Positions 19,201 through 31,200 of a DNA stretch of 64,000 nt are shown in pieces. The position numbers were made by a program, and so were the translations under genes. The stretch is taken from the NCBI GenBank assembly GCA_029964075.1, contig CM057142.1, positions 28,832,392-28,896,391 on the forward strand, in the 5' to 3' direction. The notes beneath the pieces were generated by a model. The model did no database searches. It saw nothing but the letters and a program-made list of their open reading frames with translations, and was not told where the DNA came from. Numbering within the stretch: the stretch's first letter is position 1; each line of letters opens with the position of its first letter. The stretch comes from Patiria pectinifera. Its lineage: Eukaryota; Echinodermata; Asteroidea; Valvatida; Asterinidae.

Positions 19201-22200
19201 AAGGTTGTGTATGTTGTTTTTCTTCTTTTTTCCAAATTTTTTTTCTTCACAAAATACTGAGTTAAGACGCGCACCATGAAAACACATTCACATGCATCCC
19301 TATGAGAATTGTTCTCGTTTTGCTAAAAGAACACTTACGTGGACAGAACCTTAAACGGTGCTTGTGTTCAAAATTCCGTAACTTGAAAAGCACATGAGTG
19401 ATTTGAATGATTCTAGTATACTCAACGAAAAATTAATGACTGGGCTTTCATATCCTGGATTTTGAAAGTGCTACAGGCAAAACTTCATTAAAACATTGGT
19501 CTTACCATTTGGGTTACATTTTATTTGGACTCACCCTGCATGGTAACACCTAAAGATTCTGGTTACAGCATGTGTTTTTTTATGAAAAAGTGGCCCTGGT
19601 TCAGTTATGTTTACTCAATTTTATTACGCAATCGTCCAAATCACAAACCATACCTAACATATGCTGCGCAGATTTATCACTGAGGTTTACTGTTATTGAT
19701 ATGTCAGTATATTCAGCGAGATAACCTGGTCAAACATGCCACATACCATGCGATGTTCAAGCGGCGATCAAATGATAAAAGAATGAACATTCATGGGCGT
19801 GTCGGCAGCCGGGTGATAGAGGTGAGGCATATGCAAACAAAACTGTCTAGTTTATAGACTTTGGCTTGGGCGATCGTACCGAAAATATATATACTGGTAT
19901 ACAGTGTGTCCTGAAAATAATGGTGCATGAAAACCCCGCCATTTTCGGCAATTTACAACCGGAATTTACTGCAAATGTTTACACGATCTTCAAGGTAACA
20001 GAGTTAGCTTGAGAATACCGTTTGTTTAATTAAGATTGCTTTTGTAAATCCAGAGATATGTTTGAATAACCGCAAAGCCAAACCATTCTGTGCCACTTTT
20101 AGGAAGCGAGTGCTTCAAAGATCAGACAATGCCAGTTATATAGCTCTTTTGATAAGATTATCCAAATGGGTGTAAGACAAACATTCCATTCACACGACAA
20201 CATAGGGTTTTGTTCTTATGTTGAACCAATTTAATAGTACAGACAGGTTCACTTCTTTAAAACTTCAATGAAAATTAAATATAAATAAATATTGCACACT
20301 CTGCTTAAAAATGTTAAAATCACTTACAGTAAAGTGATTTGGTTTTATACTGATTTTAACTGCTTCACAGAAAGTGGCACAAAATGGGTTTCTTGGCTTT
20401 GCCGTTATTCAAACATATTTTTGGATTTACAAAAAACAATCTCAATGAAACAAACGGTATTATCAAGCTAAATCTATTACCTTGAAGATGGTGTAAACAT
20501 CCGCAGAAAATGTTGGTTGTAAATTAGCAAAAATGGAGGGGTTTACATGCACTGCCGCTGGAACAAACTTTTGCCAGGGGGGTGCTGGAATAAAGAACGG
20601 ACAAAATTAATGCGAAAGCGGAGCACAAAACCATTACGTCGTGGCTTAATTTGGAATATAGATGCTCTATGGTGCAATCTGAAGCGATTCATGGCCACTT
20701 TCATTTGACATTTTTTTGCAAAAGTTTTTTGAGATTATAAATACAATTTATTTCATTATTTTGTTTACAATATGCTGTTGCCCTTAAACCGTAAACTGTA
20801 CTGAAAAGTGGAGAACCCTGTATTTTTATCTCCATTTTTGGTTCCATTTAATTCTGGAAAAAAAATTGTATCACTATGCATGACATCGCATATAAACATT
20901 ATTGTTGCAAGGCTGCATTCTTACATTTAGTAAATTCCTTCGTCTATGTTTTGTTTTATATTCCGTGCCCTTACGGCGTGGGGCCACAGGGCCAGGGGCC
21001 CGCTTTAAGGCCCCGGAAAATGTTGGAGTTCTGTATGCACTGTGATGAAATATACTGAAACTTATAAAACCCGAAAGGATTTTTTTGGTTCAAGTTAAAA
21101 CAAATGGTTCCACTGGAAGCGGATGAATTTCTGTTCATATAAATATTCACATAGTTCTAACTCACCAAACGATGTAGCTCTCGATATATTTGCAGTGTTA
21201 TTTGTTTGTTACAGGGAATGGCAAATATAAAAGACTGAAAGACCAAATGCATCTTTATGTTTATGATCGGTAGATGGCACATTTGGGGCTGGGCAAGGAT
21301 TTATCGGTCTACTGAGTTTTTATGAGGAAAAACTTGCAGAAAAGCTATTCATGTTTTAACATGAATAGCTTCTTTTATTAAAACGAAACTACACTGGAAT
21401 TGGCGTAAAGCATGACTAGTTTCAATGAAAGCCAATTCCACTACCATTATGTTGGAGATGTGTGTGTGTGAACCTTGCTATTTGTTAATGCTGCGTACAG
21501 AATGTTAGCAACGTCAATGCAACTTTTAAATGTAAAGAAAAACCTTCAGGGGAAAGGTATGAACATTTGCCCCATATTGAAAGATCGAATGAAAAAAATC
21601 CTGGCAAGCATAAATCAACTTTGTCACCATTGTCATGGCCGAGGTTATTGCTTTCGGGTCAAAGCTTCCATGATGGCGGACTATATCATAGACATGTCAT
21701 GATTTTAGATACCTTGAGAGAAATAACGATTCTGCACTGCCTGAAAATTTAGAAAATACCTCCTCTTGATATTTTACAGAGTTTGTGCAAGACGTTCGAA
21801 GCACCGTGCTTAGCCGCGGCAAACTAGGCACGAACAAAAAGAAGGAGATATTTGTAGAGCAAGCATAATGTATAGCGTAGCGGCAAAATTTCATCGTCGT
21901 AGAACACTACTGGCTGGAACACATTTTTTTCCGGGAGAAGGGGGTGCTGAAGCATTTTCAAGCACCCCAATCCAAAAAGTTGGGGGTGCTGCAGCACCCA
22001 CAGCACCCCCCGTTCCCGCGGGCTTGTTTACATGCACCATTTTTTTTTCAGGACGCCCTGTACATTTTTGCAGTGATTTTAACCGCAGATTTTCGATAAA
22101 ACAAAGCAGAAAGCCTATATAGTTACCATCAACGATAGCCAGCGATGTGCGTGCCTAGATAACATAAATCTTTGGAATTCTTTGTGACATACATGTAATT

Positions 22201-25200
22201 ACATTGTGTAAGGTTTTTGGTTTCGGTTAATGGAAAACGATGCTGGCAATGGTGTGCATGATTGTGAAGATTAAAGGGGCCAGGCCCATATAATGTATTT
22301 TTCTTTTTAATGTAGTCCTTATAAATGCACTTTTGTGTTCCATTTTACCTCATTTTCAAAGTTTTATTTTGCCATTTTTATGTGCATTTTGGTGCATTTT
22401 TGTTTTTTAGGCTAATGCAAATTCGCATAGTCATGAGCAAAAGTGTGACGTCATTTCAGGCAAAAACTTTAATGTTACAGCTATTTCAGCACCAAAAGTT
22501 GCCAGAATTTCGGATATTTTTGCCGTCGCAAATTTTAAAAAGGGCACTTTTCTATCAGATTAACCCAAAAGGGATGTCAAAATAGTTTTCATACATTTAA
22601 GAGGGGTGGAAATTTGCACAAAATATGTTCCCAAGAACACTTCATGTCATGGGCCCTTTGGTTCTCTGATGATACGAAATATATGTCAAAGTTTTATTAA
22701 AGGAAACTCCCTGTATAACTAATTTCCAGATTCATATTGTAGGGGAGGAAAATGTCTTCAAGACAAACACATCTCAGCCTCATATAGTTGTAATTGCGAA
22801 GAAGATGATAACTTCCACTAAAGTGCATTCAAAGCTATCCATAATCAGCCAAAGACGCCCCCCTCCCCTTCACCACGCCCTCTAATATCTTTTCCCCTTC
22901 CTTATCGTAGGCTATGGTCACATGACTCCCCTGTCAGAGGGCGCCAAAGCCTTCAGTATTGTGTACTCTCTGGTTGGCATACCCTTCACCTTCCTGTTTT
23001 TGGGCATGATGGTGTCCCTATGCAACAAACCATCACAGCGGCTGCTGGACTGCTTACTTAGAAAACAACGTAAGTACATGTATTCAGTCGAACACCTTAA
23101 GCTTTATAACAAGGTCCTTGGGACTTTACAAATTACCTTGTTCTAACAGGTACCTTGCATTAACGGTATTGGAAACAAAGGAAAAACAAAGACTTGGGAC
23201 CTAACATTTTGCTTGTTATTAGCATGGCGTTGTATTAACTGTGCTCTTCTTATCAGGGTTCGACTGTATTGGGCCCCATGGCATAGACAAACCCGAGCAC
23301 GCTAGCAATTCTATCACGAAGGCCCCCTTCAATGGCGAAGGCAAAGTGCTACCCATGTTTCAAAAAATCCGTCATAAGATGCTTTTTGTATAATAGTGTG
23401 CACAATGGTTTCTCCATTGAAGAGGGCCCCGTCAGTGGTCAGTACCCGGACTCGTGTAATCTTCGCTAGAATTGGCAAAAATATTCCACTGACGGTTAGT
23501 GTATTTCACGGGTTAGCTAAGAGTTTTGGTACGCTAACGTTTCTGCATAGCTAGACTGCTAGTACCTTATAATTAGTGGTGATTATAAACGAACGTTCTG
23601 TGGTGCAGCAGAGTCATGAAATTGGGCCTTGAACTGAACGGGTCGTCGGTTTTGTCTGAAAGATCATAATTAATATTTACATCTGGAAGCATTTTTTCCG
23701 ATGATAGATCAAACCCTACCGTATAGGCTTCAAAAATGAATTTGACCTCCTTTGCCAACTTGTTTTCTCCCCTGTATGTTTTCGGCTAATGAATAATCAC
23801 ACGAAAACTTTTCAGTTCGTGATTACATACTGGCATATCAACTTGCCGATGCAACGAACAACAATAAAATGAATCTGAAAAAAAAAGATTATTAAAAAAC
23901 TAACCTGAAGAAATTTCAACTTGGTAGATATGATAGTTTTTTGAGAAAACTGTAAAAATGAATTTTTCCAATTTTCTCGACGCAAAGCAAGGTTTCTTTT
24001 GAAAGCCCTCCCTTCCAAAATTTTCATTTATACTTTTTGACTTAATTGCGCCCCCTGAAGTATGATTCACAGTTTTTTCGGCGAGAGTAATTCTCATTCA
24101 CGGATATGGAACCGATTGCAAACTAAACTAAATGGTTTGGTCCTAACCCTCGCAAGAAAATGATGGTAATTCCTCTTGTCTTGAAAATGACAGCATACTG
24201 GGCGCAACGATGTCACAAGATGCTTGATCCTATCATTTGCTTACAATCAAGTAGGATATTTCATGATATATTTTTGGAAGTTCGATTTTTGAATGTTTGC
24301 AAAATGTTGTCCATTACCTTTAGACGTAAAGGGGAAGTGCACGTATGTGACGATACGACAATTAAACACCTTTGTGTACAATGGTAGACCACTTCACTTC
24401 GGTGCAATAAAACACCTTTTTTTCAAAAATACTCAAATCATCAACATGCATGCTTTATAGCATTCGGTGCTCTTTGTTACGAGAAAAACTTTTGATATGA
24501 TCACAGAAAAGATGCATTTTCCAGCTGCTATTGCTGTTGCTGTAAGTTCGAGTAAGCCGGAGCACTTACACGCGTTTCACAAGAGCTTCACCTATTTTTG
24601 CTTTTATTAAACACATCTCTTTTGAATCGTTTGATCTATGTGCGATGACTGATGATATGAAAATACGAATCAGAGTCTTTAACGCAAAGCTACACTTAGC
24701 ATTGACCGCACTGTTTGTGCATTTCCACTCGGATTATCAGCAGAGTATGGAAGATCCATAAACACCAATGGTTCCCATCAAAATGACAAGATCCCGAAAT
24801 TTAAATGGTTGAAATGTTTCTTGTTTGTCCCACAATCGGTCCAGGAAACAAAGAAAGCAAACGTAGAGCTCAGACACCTACAGGTAAGGCCTCGTGGCCG
24901 TCCACGCCCCCTTAAGGGTTGGATCCTGCCCTGGCAATTTTGTCTTGCAAGTATATACTTTTAATCAACCCCCAAATCGGGCCCTTTTTATGAGTTAGCT
25001 GTTTCATCTTCGCTTTGCTCTACATACTCGTTCACTGATGTTTACAACATAATGTCTATTATGTCCGCGATGTCACTATTTACGCTTTGATTGTGTGTCT
25101 GAGTGTCTCGTTTTTTGGTAAACGTTTTAAATCATGGTATAATGTGGTGGGAACGACTGTTTTTGGTAGAGGTTTTCACTTGTTTTGTGTAACACTCTCG

Positions 25201-28200
25201 TTGCCGCTTAATAATTTTTGCTATAACCTGGTAAGGGAAATCATTAACCAGTGAACCCCGACTAAGTTGCATGTGTGCCAGTCTCTGTACTTTTTCGCAC
25301 AAGTTTGAACTTAAAGCCATCGTTGCCACGAGTCTGTATTGTTCTCGTTGGGCTTCAATGTCCCTTTCCCATCTTCCATTCTGCTTCACAGAAGACAAGT
25401 TCAGCAACCTGGGCATCCACATCCTCCATCTGGCGATCATCACACTCATTGTCTTCACTTTGTTCTTCCTGATCCCGGCCGCCATCTTTGACGCCCTGGA
25501 GAACTCGTGGAACTACCTGGAGAGTCTGTATTTTGTCTTTATCTCCATCTCGACGATAGGGCTGGGAGACTACGTGCCGGGAAGCGAACCGTACAACAGC
25601 GTGTACCAAGATTACCGGGGTCTGTACCACCTATGCACAACAGGTTGGTTCATTGTTAAAGCAAGGTTGCATGCAATGGAATTTTTAAAAATAGAATATG
25701 TCTTAATCTGTTGCACCATTGTGTACGATTTCATTTCATTGGCAGTCTTTGTATCACCATTTCTAAGCGTGTTTAACCATTTATCAACTGAAGAGTTTTG
25801 TCATGTGAAGTCGTTGGTGTTGTAGTTATTTTGTTGTCTATTTTGGTGCTGTGGTTATTCAGCATCTACGTTGCTAGAATCTGAGGCTGCGGTATATTTG
25901 TGCATGCATGATGTTTTATTCATTGTTTAAGTCATACCAGATATTTTAAACAACTATTTGAAATTTTACATGTGAGGCCGAGGGCCAATATTTGGGATCG
26001 ACGTAATTTCGTGGGTGTCGAAATTTCATTCGACACCCACGACACCCCAGTCTCTGGTCCGGGGCTCTCATACAAGTCCCTTGACAAGGTCGCCCCAGCC
26101 TCAAGCCACTAATGACGTCACACCATTCGTTCCGCATTCTGTTGACGTCATACACTGCCTTGCACATCAGTGATATGTGACAAACAATCTCACTTCGGGG
26201 AAATTATTCAATTGATATAATTCCGGTCATTCCATGGGGTAATACATGTAGTTTGTACTTCACAACAACCTTTTAATTCTTATCTCAAATTAAGGTCTTC
26301 GAGATAAATATAATCAAGCATGAAGGCACCCACGTGTGAAATGGAGCAATCAATAAGCCTTTGTACTAATGACGTCACATTTTGTTTACGTGTGTGCTTT
26401 CCTATGGTGCTAGGTGGACCGTGGGCCCCAACTGGCTCCATAGGAAAGTGCACGTGTAAACAAAGTGTGACGTCATTAGTACAGAGGCTTATTGAACTCT
26501 GCTAGCTCATGATGCAGCAACACTAATATGTGACAATACATTCCGACTGGTCTACGGGTCAATATTTGTTTATTCTTTTTAATCATCTAAAACCCCAATA
26601 CGAAAAGCCAAATCTCAATATGAAAGCAGAAATAATAACAAAGGCATTAACCGTGATGCTCTAAATTTGAAGTGATACATGCCACGTGTTACATAGCAAT
26701 AATGATGACCCGTGTCATCTGAGTAGTGACAATACTGATCGTAACAAGTCAGAAGTAAAAGAAATGTATGCACCAATAAAATATATCCGGGAACAATTTT
26801 CAAAGTTTGAAAACTGTTTCATTATCTGCTGATATATTGGTTCCATTACAAGACATATATTGAATTTTTCTTTTCTTTTCGTTTTATCAATATGGAGATT
26901 TTTGTAAGGCGGCAAAACGCTTTGCCCCAATCTATAACAAATTAGCTCAAGTTTTCTACTGACACTCGTTCAAATGGGCCATGTTTTGTCGACCGTGACC
27001 TTGAAAAACGAACTCTCCGTGGCAAACTCTTGGTGGCGCACTGCATTGTGAATCGCCCGAATTAGGCCAATATCATAATATAAATGTTATACATGTTTAC
27101 ACGCATACGCGTTCCAACATTTTAGTTTGCAAACTCTTTACGCCTTGTTTGCATTGAATTGTTTTGGTAAAACTAAAGGAAATTGTTGTCAACAACTTCA
27201 GGGAGAGTGTTGAATTAAGTCCAGTGTGGCAATCCCCAGAGTTGTAATGACTCGAGTCAATGACTCGATTCGAGTCCGACTCGAGTCACAATTTTGGTGA
27301 CTCGACTCGACTGGAGCCACAGCGAGCAAATGAGTCGAATCGACTCGAGTCCCTGTTCAGAATGACTCGACTCGACTCGAGGAAGGCTAATAAGATTCGA
27401 GTCCCAAAAATAAAAGCAAAATTTTGCGGAAAATATTTGCAATGATAACGCCGGTGCCTGTTTTTGTTCACGTTGAAACAGGCAGCCAGAAGGCTGACAT
27501 TGCACAATTACATGGAGTGAAAATGATAAATTCAAACAATTAGACCATACATTAACACACAAAAAAACACTTTTAAAGTAACATAAGACACACAAGTAAA
27601 TGAACTAAAACATTTTGACCCATTATTTAAAAACAAACAATAGCAGACGAACAACTAAAAATGGACAAACACACAAACAACAGACCATGAAACCGACACA
27701 TAAATAACGATGAACCGAAAACAACCAAAAAGCAGGCAGAAACAGCAAACAAACCGACCGACTGACCAATAGATAGACTGAGATAGACAAGCTGATCGAC
27801 TGACCGAGACAAACAAGGACACAGCCCGCCTGACAAATAGATACAGGCAGATATGTATACATGTATGCAATGAAAACAGACACATCCAATACTTATAAGA
27901 TGGAATCATCCAATCAAACATCCAATACTTCATCAAACTTTCAATAAAAAATCACAATATAAATTTATTTCAATGCTTATAAAAACTATTATGATAAACC
28001 AATTCAAATACTGAGATGTTAAACTGAACCCCGTATTCATCTGGTGCTTCCTACCCCCTCGACATAAAGCCCCTGTCACACCTTTGCGTATCCTAATTCC
28101 TTATGAGTTCCTTATCAAAAATTTTCAATACGCAGCCGTACGCTCAATTAACGCCGAAATGTTTTGATCACTTTATGTGCGACGCACATCTAGCGTACAA

Positions 28201-31200
28201 GTAACGAATTCAGCGCATCCATTGCGTATGAGATGCGTATGAGTTCCGTATGCAGTGCACAACATTATTTTTCGGGCTGCGAATAGGTCAGTATGCAGTG
28301 CGCATGCCGAGCGTATTCCGGACGCACCCGACTTATGCCGACCGCATGCTTGACGCACTTCTGAGCGTATTCCCGCCGCATTTCCGCCGCTCGCCGTCCA
28401 GCGTGCGTTGCATCTGCGCTGCAAGTACGCTATGTATACGTCCAATACAGGCGGCTCATATGCTGACGGGGTGCGTCACGAACACATAGCGTACTCGTAA
28501 CGCACTCGACCGATGCGGGACCGAGGCGCTGCGTATTTATAACTTATGACCTGCGTAACAGCGTACGCAGCGTAGTTTTGTGCATGCCCAAAACTATCCT
28601 GCGTACTGGGCCGTACCATGCGTATATCTGCGTACATAAAACCTACACAAAACGATAGAGATGCATATGAGGTGCGTATTGTGCGTACCGACTGCGTATT
28701 TAAAAAAATATCAATGCGCAACTCATAAGGAATTAGGATACGGTGAAGTGTGACAGGGCCCTAAGCTTCTTCTCATGGCAATTATTTGAAAATGTACGTA
28801 AGTGCAGGAATTGTGGATCTCCTGTACCTGGTGGTACGGCACTTTGGTATTTGGAGACCAGCAGTGGTGGTATTTCTCAAGTTCCTACTGCAAACACTGA
28901 CTCTGTCAGGTGGGAGCATGCCCCTGAATCTACTGGATCCCAGTAATTTGTCACCAAACTTAATCAGTAGCTCATTTCTCCTAGATTCCAGTGTTTGGAG
29001 ATCTAGTGTGCTGAGTGCTGAAGTGTATAATGATTCGAACAGCACGCTTCTGAACACTTTCAATGGCCCTAGATTGCTTATCACTTATAGAGCTGTGCCA
29101 CACTGCGCGAGCGTACTCCAAAATGGGACGAATATAACAGTACCACGCGCCGCAACCTGGGATGGTGGACAGATTTTTATCCTCCGGATGCTGAAACTGA
29201 ACTCCCCGGCCTTGCGGAGAGCGAGATGCGCTCTCACACAACCAAATGACCTCGCGAGTTCCCTGCGAGTTCCTTGGGAGTACTTGCGGAACTCGCCCAG
29301 TTTTGAACATGTCTAAAACCAGGCGAGCAACCGCGAGAGTCCCCGTCAGCTGCGAGTACCCGCAAGTGTTGGGAGTATTCCCTCTCCCGCGAGGCGAGTT
29401 CCTGACATTTGCACTCATGCACTCGCCGGCACTCGCTACCACTCCCCGGTCCACCCTCGCCTCGAGGGAGACTACAGTTACCGCGAGAGATTGGTTGTAA
29501 CGAGTCACTGATTTTTGTGACTCGAGTCGAGTCGAGCCATTAGGTCAAGAAGGTCGAGTCGAGTCGAGTCGAGTCACAGTGTGTAGTCGAGTCGAGTCGA
29601 GTCAAGTACTAAGCTCGAGTCAATTCGAGTCACAAATATTTGAACACTATAATATAAAACAACACAAGAGAGAAAGTCATTTTTGGGGCTTTTTAAATTT
29701 TACATTCGGGCTACTACATGTGGTGACACCACATTTGACTCTTAATGAAAATAAAAAGGGGATGCCAGCTGAACGCCATTCAACTATGGGGACACTGATC
29801 AAACCACGTATGTATATGTATACATGTACTCCGCTTTCTGACCTAATAGCTGTGTACACATGCGATACGTTCAACTCGCAAGGGCTACTCGCAGTCGCTC
29901 GCATCTTGTGAGAGCAACGCTTGCGAGTACTCTCTAGCCCCCGACGGCGAATACACTCGTTGGCACTCGCTACGTACCCTCGCATGTCCAAATTCGCCCT
30001 CGGGAGACTAACACGGCTTTGGACCGGTTTCAGCGACCAAACCCAATGGAAACGTCATAGAACAGAAAAACGTCAATATCAGTTCCACAACTGGTGGTAG
30101 GCCTACAAGCGGTGGTTGGGGCACAAGGCCCGTGTCCCGTCTAGCGCCGCTGCTCATTATTTGAAATAAACTTGATCGGATCTCGGAAGGTGCGGGCCAA
30201 CTAATTTGTGTTCACCTTATTTTGACATTTAACCCCTTAAGTATAGGTTGGACGAAGAGGTCACCATGGACATTTGTTGATGTTTGACCAAGGCCAACAT
30301 GTTGACAGCGCTACTTTTGTCATTTAAGCTTATTTGAAATTAGACGTTATTTTGACCTCGACCCCATGATGACATTTGACCCCAGTTTGGTCATGTGACA
30401 TGTTGGGACCGGGCTACTGATATACCTTGGACAAAGTTTGGTTAAAATCGGTCAAAATATGTAGGAGCAATAGACAGTGTCAACGTTTGTTACTAACTAA
30501 CTAACGAACTAACAATACGTGCGGACTGCGGACTAATGGAGAGACATGATGATTTGTTGGGCTGCTATATATACCCGCAGCTAAAACAAATGCTGGTATT
30601 GTATGGAAATAATAGCCAACCCTCGTTCCACTGCAGGAAGGGAGACTCAAAAATGTGCCCTGCACATTTGACCAAAGTTACGCAACCAAGTCTTGTATCT
30701 TAAAAAAAAAACACAAACACGTCAGTGTCTATTCGCTTTTCTTGTTACACCCAAATTTCAAACAGAATTCGCCGTAAAATAATCATAACTTTCGCTCCAC
30801 CCACGGTTTCTGCTATACCAAACACCGTAACATAAACATAGGCCTACGCCAGCTTTCAGCAGTAACATAATGTATTGAAATTTATAACCAGATGCGATAT
30901 CTTTATGCGGGTATTTCTTTTGCATGATTTCAAAACCACGCACTTGGCAATATTTAAATTAATGTGTTTCTTATTTCTGTTGGTAACAGTGCACGATGAC
31001 TTGGAAATGTTTCATGAAGTGACATAGCCTACCACGTGTGGCCTAAAAAAGTAATTCAAAAACAAGGTCGCTTTTAAAAAAATGTCCGAATACCATAATG
31101 GTTTGAGATAAAAGGTGGTTGTGCATTTGCATGTATTCCATCAAGTGCGAATTTGACGAAACAAAAAAACAAAATGCATGAATTTGTGTACAACACCTTC

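Larger units (their letters stand above)
16280..22910. other. K2P intron 1 (6.6 kb)
   Basis: Contains two GGCCTT arrays, a hAT-like MITE (17131-17441) and the nested transposon pair (19902-22060). The stretches 17650-19900 and 22060-22910 hold only AT-rich unassigned sequence. Confidence 0.8.

Noticed and set aside
27623-27936. Cys/Ser/Val-rich hydrophobic frames on the minus strand
   Set aside because: They come from low-complexity ACAAAC/GACTGACC sequence in three overlapping frames, a composition effect.
28250-28489. Open frames within GCGTA-rich sequence
   Set aside because: They fall inside the Harbinger-like MITE and reflect its word composition.
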